Source: Candidatus Peribacteraceae bacterium (GTDB taxonomy: Bacteria; Patescibacteriota; Gracilibacteria; Peribacterales; Peribacteraceae). Taken from it: a stretch of 7,817 nt of DNA. A program made the position numbers and the translations under genes. Each line of letters opens with the position of its first letter. The first letter of the stretch is position 1. The stretch lies in assembly GCA_018061525.1 (NCBI GenBank), contig JAGOUB010000041.1, forward strand, positions 1-7,817, read 5' to 3'. Below the pieces are notes generated by a model that was not told the origin of the DNA, made no database searches, and was given only the letters and a program-made list of their open reading frames with translations. Positions 1 to 4,417 of the stretch are shown piece after piece.

Positions 1-530
1 TGCTCTGCCCCTGCGAGGTGAGCTCCAATATGGCCCGCTACGACGGCATCCGCTTTGGCCATACCGAGCCTGCCGGCGACCTGGTGGAGTACTACCGCAA
101 GGTCCGCAGCGCCGGCTTTGGCAAGGAGGTGAAGCGCCGCATCATGATCGGCACCTACGCCCTCTCGGCCGGTTACTACGACGCCTACTACCGCCAGGCC
201 CAGCGTGTGCGCACGCTTATTTGTCAGGACTTCGTGGAAGCCTGGAAGACTGTCGACTGCATCCTCTCGCCTGTCACGCCTACGCCCGCCTTCACGGTTG
301 GCGCCCACGAGAACGACCCTGTCGCCATGTACCTCGAGGACATCTTCCTTGATGCCCAGGTGATGGCCGGCGTCCCGGCGCTGTCCATCCCGGCCGGCTT
401 CTCCAAGGCCGGTCTGCCGATCGGTGTACAGCTCACGGGCAAGCTCTGGGGCGAGGCCGACCTGCTCAAGGTCGCGCATGCCTATGAGCGCGCCACCGAC
501 TGGCACACGAAAAAGCCGGTCATCGCCTGA
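1..530 (+). CDS. gatA: Asp-tRNA(Asn)/Glu-tRNA(Gln) amidotransferase subunit A, 3' end
   Basis: This is the C-terminal part of the GatA amidase, about 175 residues; the reading frame begins at base 3 and is already open at the window edge. GatA releases ammonia from glutamine so that GatCAB can convert misacylated Glu-tRNA(Gln) or Asp-tRNA(Asn) to the amidated form in the cytoplasm. Recognisable family blocks are EVSSNMARYDGIRFG near the start, ALSAGYYDAYYRQAQRVR, the LSPVTPTPAF stretch, and the core motif AGVPALSIPAGFSKAGLPIG followed by VQL. The Ser-cisSer-Lys catalytic residues lie upstream, outside the window. A GTG at 18 could look like a start, but the conserved motif already begins before it (LCPCEV), so it is internal. 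One oddity is Cys where the family usually has Ala/Ser before EVSSN. The last codons (KKPVIA, TGA) lie inside a hairpin shared with the convergent gene. Identification is secure; this is from recall of the family. Confidence 0.94.
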   Translation, partial: LCPCEVSSNMARYDGIRFGHTEPAGDLVEYYRKVRSAGFGKEVKRRIMIGTYALSAGYYDAYYRQAQRVRTLICQDFVEAWKTVDCILSPVTPTPAFTVGAHENDPVAMYLEDIFLDAQVMAGVPALSIPAGFSKAGLPIGVQLTGKLWGEADLLKVAHAYERATDWHTKKPVIA

Positions 531-537
531 CCGGCTT
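511..537. terminator. Shared terminator hairpin between convergent genes
   Basis: A perfect 10-bp stem, AAGCCGGTCA (513-522) against TGACCGGCTT (528-537), encloses a 5-nt loop (TCGCC). On the minus strand the stem runs into a five-T tract, a classic intrinsic terminator for the minus-strand gene ending at 550. On the plus strand it is followed only by TTCGTCACTTC, so termination of gatA would be weaker. The stem spans the last codons and the TGA stop of gatA, so the same bases are coding and regulatory. Confidence 0.8.
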
Positions 538-549
538 CGTCACTTCAGA

Positions 550-870
550 TCAGAAGATCAGCGCGCTCAGATCGGCGTTAAATTGGGCGCGCGTGCGGCC
601 GGCCAACTTGCCGTCGATGTAATCCTCGCGCGGCACGCGAATGAGGGCCTCCATTTTGCCGTGTTGCGTCGTGACTAGGGCGATGAGGGTCGCTTCGGGT
701 CGCTCGCCCAGGGCGACGGCGTCGATGATGCGCACCTCGGGCTCCAGAATGTGCTGGGCAGCCGGCGTCATGAAGTGCAGATCCTTGGTGATCGGCACGG
801 TCAGCGGGGCGGAATCCGCGGCCTGCTCGGCCTCGGTGTCGGTCGGGTCCTTTTCGTAGGTGGTGGTCAT
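550..870 (-). CDS. Small hypothetical protein, about 106 aa
   Basis: I do not recognise this protein. I chose the ATG at 870 (MTTTYEKDPTDTEAEQ...); the frame stays open to an ATG at 924, which would add 18 residues (MLCRGLWRLV...) that look less protein-like. No clear ribosome binding site precedes either start. The first 25 residues are acidic and probably disordered. The remainder alternates short hydrophobic stretches (VRIIDAVALG, ATLIALVTT, MEALIRVP) consistent with a small mixed alpha/beta cytoplasmic domain. There is no signal peptide, membrane segment or cysteine cluster. It ends 19 bp from the convergent gatA stop and uses a strong minus-strand terminator there, which supports a real gene. 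It follows the deaminase gene on the same strand after about 117 bp, so co-transcription is possible but not shown. Confidence 0.6.
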   Translation of the reverse strand: MTTTYEKDPTDTEAEQAADSAPLTVPITKDLHFMTPAAQHILEPEVRIIDAVALGERPEATLIALVTTQHGKMEALIRVPREDYIDGKLAGRTRAQFNADLSALIF

Positions 871-969
871 ATGGCCATAGTCTGACCATGGATCGACCAG
901 CCGCCAAAGGCCACGGCAAAGCAAGCCGCCGGATCACCGGCCGAGCCCTAGGGTTAGCGGTATCCTCGG

Positions 970-985
970 GATCACCGAAGTGATC
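970..985 (-). other. UUCG-capped hairpin after the deaminase stop
   Basis: Read on the minus strand, the sequence two bases after the TGA of the deaminase gene is GATCAC-TTCG-GTGATC. This is a perfect 6-bp stem closed by a C(UUCG)G tetraloop, the extra-stable class. No T tract follows, so it is more likely a 3'-end stabiliser or pause site than a full intrinsic terminator. Confidence 0.4.
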
Positions 986-987
986 GA

Positions 988-1482
988 TCAGGCCGTGGAG
1001 GGGTGTTCATAGGCGTACGACAGCCGGTTGTACTCCCCGGTCTCGTAGGCCGTGATCCCCTCCTCGTGCCAAAGCAGAAATTCCGCGATGCCGGCGTCGA
1101 GCGCCAGGCGGCTGCAGACGGTGCAGAAGGGTTTGCCTGAGTAAGCCATGGTGCCATCGTCGCCGAGGCGCGCGAAGAACAGGCGCGATCCCTTAAGCAT
1201 CTGGGGATTGCGGCGGAAGGCATCGAAGATGGCGCGCCACTCGGCGTGGACGCAGCAGGTGCGGTCGTACTTAGGCTTGCCGGCCGGGAACGTCTCGTCG
1301 CAAACGCGGTGCTCTTCACGGTCCAGCGGTGGTGCGTTGTAGCCCTCGCCGATCATCACGCCTCCACTCACGATCACGCTGCCGCACTTCGCGCGCTGGC
1401 AGCGCGCCCGGCGGGCCATGTTGAGGGCGCCTTCCATCCAGCGGCGGGCATCGGTGTCATCGGGTCCGGTCAGCAGGTGCAT
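988..1482 (-). CDS. Cytidine/deoxycytidylate deaminase-family protein
   Basis: A 164-aa zinc-dependent deaminase of the CMP/dCMP type. dCMP deaminases make dUMP for thymidylate synthesis; the exact substrate here cannot be read from sequence. The zinc site is visible: HAE within CCVHAEWRAI (H79 as ligand, E81 as proton shuttle) and the two-cysteine motif in KPFCTVCSRLA (C120, C123). The proline that usually directly precedes the first cysteine is shifted by one residue (PFC rather than PC). The N-terminal strand CGSVIVSGGVMIGEGYNAPP matches the family core. Extra cysteines (C28, C33, C61, C76, C77) could form a second, structural metal site, as in some dCMP deaminases; that is inference. The start ATG at 1482 has only a weak G-rich stretch upstream. 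It is 48 bp downstream of the repeat-protein gene stop, same strand, so read-through from that strong promoter is plausible. Confidence 0.88.
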   Translation of the reverse strand: MHLLTGPDDTDARRWMEGALNMARRARCQRAKCGSVIVSGGVMIGEGYNAPPLDREEHRVCDETFPAGKPKYDRTCCVHAEWRAIFDAFRRNPQMLKGSRLFFARLGDDGTMAYSGKPFCTVCSRLALDAGIAEFLLWHEEGITAYETGEYNRLSYAYEHPSTA

Positions 1483-1530
1483 GGCCCCAGTCTACCTACG
1501 ACAAGCGTCGATCATCTGCCCCGTTGCCAT

Positions 1531-2004
1531 TCACTCGTCGTCGAGCTCGCCCAGCTCGGTCAAGAGTGCTCGCACATCCTCCCTTGTCCAGTTGGGGTAA
1601 TAATGGGCAATGCCGTCGGCGTCGTCGCCTTGCATGAGACTATAGAGTCCTGAGCTGGCGCCATAGAAGTTGCTGTAGTTGTCCACTTTCATTTTTTTGA
1701 AATGCTCCAGCGTTGCCTTGTAATTTGCCGGCCGGCTGCCTCTTTCGATGAAGGCCACTAGCTCGGGCGACAAAGGAGACTGCTCGGTCGGCTCACCGAG
1801 CGCCTCTAAGAGTGCTTTGACGTCTTCAGTCGTCCAGTCCGGGTAGTATTGCCGGAGGTCATCCGAGTCGTCGCCTCGCATCAGACTGTACAAGCCAGCC
1901 GTTGAGCCGTTGTAGCCATTGAGGTCAGATTTCCTCAGGTTGTTAAACGTAGCGAGCTTCTCATCAAAGTCATCCGGCAGACGCGGTCCTTCGGAGAGCG
2001 ACAT
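1531..2004 (-). CDS. Acidic protein of two tandem ~55-residue repeats, unknown function
   Basis: I do not recognise this 157-aa protein. It consists of an acidic 16-residue lead, repeat 1 (residues 17-71), a 27-residue linker, repeat 2 (residues 99-153) and a short acidic tail. The repeats align without gaps, and I count 27 of 55 identical positions. The conserved core is G-x(3)-GLYSLM-x-GDD-x-D, then YYP-x-WT-x-EDV-x-ALL-x(2)-LGE. No signal peptide, membrane span or cysteine is present, so a soluble cytoplasmic protein is likely. The DD-rich turn and the invariant W could be a binding surface, but that is a guess. The start ATG at 2004 has no Shine-Dalgarno match but sits about 20 nt after the predicted transcription start of a near-consensus promoter. 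By eye its codon use is more AT-rich than its neighbours, compatible with transfer. Confidence 0.82.
   Translation of the reverse strand: MSLSEGPRLPDDFDEKLATFNNLRKSDLNGYNGSTAGLYSLMRGDDSDDLRQYYPDWTTEDVKALLEALGEPTEQSPLSPELVAFIERGSRPANYKATLEHFKKMKVDNYSNFYGASSGLYSLMQGDDADGIAHYYPNWTREDVRALLTELGELDDE
1546..1956 (-). repeat. Intragenic duplication, two copies (1792-1956 and 1546-1710)
   Basis: The two copies code for residues 17-71 and 99-153 of the 157-aa protein, an offset of 82 codons. Identity is clear at the protein level (27 of 55, no gaps), strongest in GLYSLM and EDV-x-ALL. It is much weaker in the first 15 residues, so the duplication is old rather than a recent DNA-level event. Confidence 0.8.
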
Positions 2005-2029
2005 AGATTTTTGTGGGGAGTTAAATACT

Positions 2030-2057
2030 ATTATACATTATTTATGATATTTATCAA
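2030..2057 (-). promoter_or_regulatory. Near-consensus sigma-70 type promoter for the repeat-protein gene
   Basis: On the minus strand, TTGATA (2052-2057, one mismatch to TTGACA) is separated by 16 bp from a perfect TATAAT (2030-2035). The surroundings are strongly AT-rich in a GC-rich window. The start of transcription would fall near 2022-2023, leaving a leader of about 20 nt before the ATG at 2004. It begins immediately after the terminator of the upstream pseudopilin gene, so the repeat-protein gene is an independent unit. Confidence 0.75.
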
Positions 2058-2064
2058 ATTCACG

Positions 2065-2096
2065 AAAAAGACCCCTGCCAGGGAGAGCGGCAGGGG
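2065..2096 (-). terminator. Intrinsic terminator of the DUF1559 gene
   Basis: A perfect 8-bp GC-rich stem, CCCCTGCC (2072-2079) and GGCAGGGG (2089-2096), has a 9-nt loop. On the minus strand it is followed by TCTTTTTC. It lies about 30 bp beyond the TGA of the pseudopilin gene at 2129 and just before the promoter of the next gene. Confidence 0.85.
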
Positions 2097-2128
2097 TTGG
2101 GTCCTTTAACCCGGCAGTCACAGGATGA

Positions 2129-3106
2129 TCAGTAGTCGGTGTTCAGGACTTCGCCGCCCTGGGCGGTGATCAGGGCGCGGAAAGTCGTGGTGCTGACGGA
2201 TTGACTGATGAACTTCACCGAGCCGTCGCAGAAGACGAAGTTCACCCCGCCGCTGTGGAAGCTGAACGGCTTGAGGTCGTTGTCGCAGTTGATGGCGCAC
2301 GTCCCCACAGGGGTCCAGGTGATGCGCCAATCCTGGCTACCCCAGCTGCCGTCGCCGGGCTTGGTCATGTCGGCCTTGGCGGGCGTGTAGGCCACGCCGC
2401 CCCGTTGGTAGTATTTCGGGAGTCCGGCGAGTTCGCCGAACAGGAGGGTGTTGCTCGTGCCGTCGGTGATGCTCGTCACTTGGGTGCGCGTGTTCTGGCG
2501 CATGGCCCCGTAGGCCGAATCGTCGTCCTTCACTTGTACGCAGGAGGCGTAGTCCGCCACGAACGTCGTGACGGCCAGGGTGTGTGTCAGTTCGGCGTAG
2601 ACGTAGGGGGAACCGGACGGGTTGCTGCTCGTGATCGGCGCGAGGTACTTGTTCGACGAGCCGGCGGCACTGCTGAGTAGGCGCGGGCTGCCCGGCGTGG
2701 ACGGGCACTGGTAGGCCTTCAGGGGCGTAGCCAGCAGCGCGAGGTTGCTTGGAGCCAGATAGTCGTCGGTGATCACGAACGCCTTGTGCAAGTTGGCCTG
2801 CTCCAGATACGGCAGGAGCGTGATCAGGACGCTGCCGCGGTTGCTGCCGACGGGGATGGCCGGCGCGAGGCCGCCGTTCTTGCTGTTGCGCGAGGCGGGC
2901 AGACCGCCCATGGCCGACTCGAAGTTGATCGTGGCCAGGCCGATCTGCTTGAGGTTGTTCTGGCAGCTCATGCGGGCCGCGGCTTCGCGGACCTTCTGCA
3001 CGGCCGGGAGGAGCAAGCCGATCAAGATCGCGATGATGGCGATCACGACCAGCAATTCGATCAGGGTGAAGCCGCGACGGGGCTTCTGGCACTTCTGCGT
3101 CTTCAA
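2129..3106 (-). CDS. DUF1559 prepilin-like protein with H-X9-DG motif
   Basis: A 325-aa type II/IV pseudopilin-like protein. The leader MKTQKCQKPRRG is basic and is followed by FTLIELLVVIAIIAILIGLL; prepilin peptidase would cut after G12, F13 becomes the methylated N-terminus and E17 is the +5 glutamate. The hydrophobic helix (13-35) continues as LPAVQKVREAAARMSCQNNL, the standard DUF1559 extension. Near the C-terminus, H284-SGGVNFVFC-D294-G295 is the H-X9-DG signature. Such proteins are membrane-anchored and exported; they are abundant in Planctomycetes and relatives, with largely unknown roles. I chose the TTG start at 3106 because AGAGGA (3114-3119) sits 7 nt upstream and the leader is then of normal length. 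The frame stays open to 3334, but those 76 residues are not prepilin-like. It is a single gene with its own terminator and no pilus-assembly neighbours. Possibly horizontally acquired. Confidence 0.92.
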   Translation of the reverse strand: MKTQKCQKPRRGFTLIELLVVIAIIAILIGLLLPAVQKVREAAARMSCQNNLKQIGLATINFESAMGGLPASRNSKNGGLAPAIPVGSNRGSVLITLLPYLEQANLHKAFVITDDYLAPSNLALLATPLKAYQCPSTPGSPRLLSSAAGSSNKYLAPITSSNPSGSPYVYAELTHTLAVTTFVADYASCVQVKDDDSAYGAMRQNTRTQVTSITDGTSNTLLFGELAGLPKYYQRGGVAYTPAKADMTKPGDGSWGSQDWRITWTPVGTCAINCDNDLKPFSFHSGGVNFVFCDGSVKFISQSVSTTTFRALITAQGGEVLNTDY

Positions 3107-3470
3107 GACTGTGTCCTCTGTCCAAGGGAAGGAATGGGGAACCGGGTTGGCGGGGTGGCGTGCGGACGCCTTGAGGCATGTGTGACTGCCGGCGGTGTGA
3201 ATGGACCGCTGGGAGAGAGCCATCCCAAAGATGGTTGTGACCACTGTAACCAGCCGGTCTGCCGTTGAACAACGCAGATGGCGCTGCCCGTTTTTTCTCA
3301 GGGCAGTAGCTGAACCGTCACTCTCGTCCGACAACGGGCCTCTCCTGCGATCTCCCTGTGCTGTGTCAGTGCACGGTGAAGATCCAGGAGCCGCTGATCA
3401 GCTGCCTTCCTCATGTGTTTCTCCGGGTCGTCGTATGCCGCCGCGACGGAGTACGTCGTAGCGGTGACAT
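3107..3470. other. Region without a gene upstream of the DUF1559 gene
   Basis: About 360 bp separate the DUF1559 start from the AT-rich promoter island. I see no convincing coding frame and no clear minus-strand promoter, although the AT-rich stretch at 3473-3510 could also fire to the left. Several small stem-loops are visible. CCATC/GATGG (3220-3234) overlaps TGGTT/AACCA (3232-3252), so those two exclude each other. TCTGC-c-GTT against AACGCAGA (3258-3278) has a GAAC loop. CTGCCC/GGGCAG (3284-3306) has a run of six T in its loop. If transcription starts in the AT island this would be an unusually long leader for the pseudopilin gene. Confidence 0.4.
3114..3119 (-). promoter_or_regulatory. 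Shine-Dalgarno site deciding the TTG start
   Basis: AGAGGA on the minus strand, 7 nt before the TTG at 3106. It is one of only a few clear Shine-Dalgarno sequences in the window and is the reason for preferring the TTG over starts further upstream. Confidence 0.75.
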
Positions 3471-3472
3471 GA

Positions 3473-3500
3473 TTGACATAAATTAAATATAATGTATAAA
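3473..3500 (+). promoter_or_regulatory. Near-consensus sigma-70 type promoter for the 84-aa gene
   Basis: TTGACA (3473-3478) is a perfect -35 box, followed after 16 bp by TATAAA (3495-3500), in a very AT-rich island. Transcription would start near 3507 and give a leader of about 130 nt before the ATG at 3637. A TATAAT at 3488-3493 is too close to the -35 box to pair with it. The layout resembles the promoter of the repeat-protein gene, including the 16-bp spacer and a shared AATGTATAA at the -10 box. Confidence 0.72.
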
Positions 3501-3542
3501 TTATTTATTGGACACGGTGTCCGCATGTTCTTTTCCAGTAAC

Positions 3543-3588
3543 CACTCCACGCAATTCGCAATCAGACGGTTACGAGTTGCGTGGAGTG
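3543..3588 (+). repeat. Long inverted repeat in the leader of the 84-aa gene
   Basis: CACTCCACGCAATTCG (3543-3558) pairs with CGAGTTGCGTGGAGTG (3573-3588): 12 perfect outer base pairs, one T-G wobble, then three more pairs. The 14-nt interior can add four further pairs (AATC/GGTT, one wobble) across a C-A mismatch, closing on an AGAC tetraloop. The element therefore folds almost completely over 46 nt. It lies in the untranslated leader about 36 nt after the predicted transcription start. No T tract follows, so it is not a simple terminator. It could be an RNA regulatory element, a small RNA, a transcript-protecting hairpin, or a DNA protein-binding or recombination site; sequence alone does not decide. 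Confidence 0.85.
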
Positions 3589-3598
3589 AGAGCACTCC
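3583..3598 (+). promoter_or_regulatory. Alternative hairpin competing with the long inverted repeat
   Basis: GGAGTG (3583-3588) is also perfectly complementary to CACTCC (3593-3598) across an AGAG tetraloop. These same six bases form the outer end of the right arm of the long hairpin, and CACTCC occurs in both partners (3543-3548 and 3593-3598). The two structures exclude each other in that segment. Such an arrangement is typical of switchable leaders, but the function is inferred. Confidence 0.55.
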
Positions 3599-3611
3599 TT
3601 GTGGCAAGTGG

Positions 3612-3635
3612 TTCTCGTTCGAGAAGGCAGTGAGG
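3612..3635 (+). promoter_or_regulatory. Ribosome binding region partly covered by a hairpin
   Basis: TTCTC (3612-3616) pairs with GAGAA (3621-3625) over a GTTC loop. The right arm overlaps the candidate Shine-Dalgarno AGAAGG (3622-3627), which lies 9 nt before the ATG at 3637. A second purine box, GAGG (3632-3635), is only 1 nt from the ATG and so poorly placed. Folding of this hairpin would be expected to hinder initiation. Confidence 0.5.
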
Positions 3636-3636
3636 T

Positions 3637-3891
3637 ATGTACGTCCAGCAGAACGGCTCGAGCATCCGTCCCGATCGCCGGGGCTACGATGTGAAGGCCG
3701 GGATCCCGATCTCCATTGATCTCTCAGCGTGGTGCGGCGGCGAAAGCTCCCACACTGTGCAGATCACCCAGGACGGTCGAGTGGTCCATACGGGCTGCGG
3801 CCCATGGACGCCCGCCAAGGGCGGGTACGGTCTGAGCATCCGCAGTCTGTTATCCGGACAGACCGAGAACTTCGCGATCATCGCGACCTAA
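3637..3891 (+). CDS. Orphan 84-aa protein, unknown function
   Basis: I do not recognise this protein. The coding call rests on its setting: a near-consensus promoter at 3473-3500, a candidate ribosome binding site before the ATG, and a textbook terminator 18 bp after the TAA. The sequence is rich in short beta-prone stretches (AGIPISIDL, HTVQITQDGRVVHTG, YGLSIRSLL, ENFAIIAT) separated by Gly/Pro/Ser turns, which suggests a small all-beta domain. Two cysteines (C33 in AWCGG, C54 in TGCGPW) frame the central hairpin and could form a disulfide or metal site. There is no signal peptide or membrane segment. It is the only plus-strand gene between gatA and the right edge, divergent from the pseudopilin gene and convergent with tRNA-Asp. 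Its structured leader suggests post-transcriptional control. It could be a phage- or island-derived protein; nothing in the sequence proves it. Confidence 0.7.
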   Translation: MYVQQNGSSIRPDRRGYDVKAGIPISIDLSAWCGGESSHTVQITQDGRVVHTGCGPWTPAKGGYGLSIRSLLSGQTENFAIIAT

Positions 3892-3908
3892 CGAGCTGGA
3901 AAAGAATC

Positions 3909-3940
3909 GAGGTCTGAGCATTGCGCTCAGGCCTCTTTCT
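3909..3940 (+). terminator. Intrinsic terminator of the 84-aa gene
   Basis: GAGGTCTGAGC (3909-3919) pairs with GCTCAGGCCTC (3925-3935), 11 bp with one T-G wobble and a 5-nt loop, followed by TTTCTGTGTG. On the minus strand the stem is followed by GATTCTTTTCC, so it may also stop leftward transcripts from the tRNA. Confidence 0.85.
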
Positions 3941-3960
3941 GTGTGATGAATGAAGTACAA

Positions 3961-3981
3961 GGGCACACCGACAGTGTGCCC
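3961..3981 (-). terminator. Probable terminator after tRNA-Asp
   Basis: GGGCACAC (3961-3968) and GTGTGCCC (3974-3981) form a perfect 8-bp stem with a 5-nt loop, about 60 bp past the 3' end of the tRNA. On the minus strand it is followed by TTGTACTTCATT, a poor but T-rich tract; on the plus strand it is followed by CCCAC, so leftward use is favoured. Confidence 0.6.
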
Positions 3982-4039
3982 CCACTCCTGAACTGGCACC
4001 TCCAAAGGACCCGACGCGTGTGCGGCGGGGAAACGAGAA

Positions 4040-4116
4040 TGGCGGAGCCAACGGGATTCGAACCCGCGACCTCTTCCGTGACAGGGAAGCGCTCTAACCA
4101 GCTGAGCTATGGCTCC
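4040..4116 (-). tRNA. tRNA-Asp (anticodon GTC)
   Basis: A complete 77-nt tRNA on the minus strand with encoded CCA. The acceptor GGAGCCA pairs with TGGCTCC, the discriminator base is G as expected for tRNA-Asp, and the D arm is GCTC/GAGC. The anticodon stem CTTCC/GGAAG encloses loop CTGTCAC with anticodon GTC. The T arm is GCGGG-TTCGAAT-CCCGT. It decodes GAC/GAU. It lies 95 bp downstream of a small membrane-protein gene on the same strand and may share its transcript; I find no convincing promoter of its own. Confidence 0.97.
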
Positions 4117-4211
4117 ATTGATGTGCAAGAAACACCGCTGCCCGCATGCGCAAGAAGGCTGGGAAAACCTACCAGCTCACCGACTTTGACGCAATCCGAC
4201 TAGGGCTCGCT

Positions 4212-4340
4212 TTACTGGCCGCTGATCAGGGCGGCGACGTACGAGAGTGAAACCGCCAGAAGCAGCCAAAGGACGGCCGGTAGGGCCAATTCCTTCCAGG
4301 CGGCGAAACGGTTGGAGGAGGTGTGTGTGGTCGCGGACAT
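4212..4340 (-). CDS. Small single-pass membrane protein, 42 aa
   Basis: The frame runs from ATG at 4340 to TAA at 4212. A polar, partly basic N-terminus (MSATTHTSSNRFAAWKE) is followed by one hydrophobic helix, about residues 18-39 (LALPAVLWLLLAVSLSYVAA...), ending in SGQ. The positive residues R11 and K16 lie before the helix, so by the positive-inside rule the N-terminus is probably cytoplasmic. I do not recognise a family; the length and layout resemble many small regulatory or scaffold membrane proteins. Support for a real gene is the well-formed transmembrane helix, a perfect TATAAT on the same strand about 40 bp upstream, and placement in an otherwise empty gap. The ribosome binding site is weak (AAGA). 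Confidence 0.55.
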   Translation of the reverse strand: MSATTHTSSNRFAAWKELALPAVLWLLLAVSLSYVAALISGQ

Positions 4341-4377
4341 GTCTTGATCATTCTACCAAAAAACACATAAAAACACA

Positions 4378-4383
4378 ATTATA
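4378..4383 (-). promoter_or_regulatory. Candidate -10 box for the small membrane protein and tRNA-Asp
   Basis: Perfect TATAAT on the minus strand in an AT-rich island, with a predicted start near 4371 and a leader of about 30 nt. The expected -35 position (4401-4406) reads TCGATC, only three of six matches. It overlaps a 12-bp palindrome, CTGATCGATCAG (4399-4410), which could be an operator or simply chance. Confidence 0.45.
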
Positions 4384-4417
4384 GAATTATGCAAATACCT
4401 GATCGATCAGCCCTTGA

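Noticed and set aside
3107..3334. 76-residue upstream extension of the DUF1559 frame
   Set aside because: It lacks prepilin leader character, and the TTG at 3106 has a good Shine-Dalgarno and gives a normal short basic leader.
3543..3588. Long inverted repeat as an integron attC site or insertion-sequence terminus
   Set aside because: The RYYYAAC/GTTRRRY core boxes are absent, and there is no transposase, integrase or paired copy elsewhere in the window.
3398..3607. 69-residue minus-strand frame
   Set aside because: It runs straight through the AT-rich promoter and the long inverted repeat and has no protein-like features.
3492..3719. 75-residue plus-strand frame beginning MYKLFIGHG
   Set aside because: Its start lies inside the promoter -10 region, upstream of the predicted transcript start, and it overlaps the better supported 84-aa frame.
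3850..4128. Minus-strand frame with GAIAQLVRAL...GFESRW and plus-strand frame with MAEPTGFEPATSS (3943-4203)
   Set aside because: These peptides are the well-known spurious translations of a tRNA gene and its complement; the locus is tRNA-Asp.
981..4410. 11-bp repeat TGATCGATCAG at 981-991 and 4400-4410, possibly flanking an insert
   Set aside because: An 11-bp match is expected several times by chance in 7.8 kb, the sequence is palindromic, and the flanks share nothing further.
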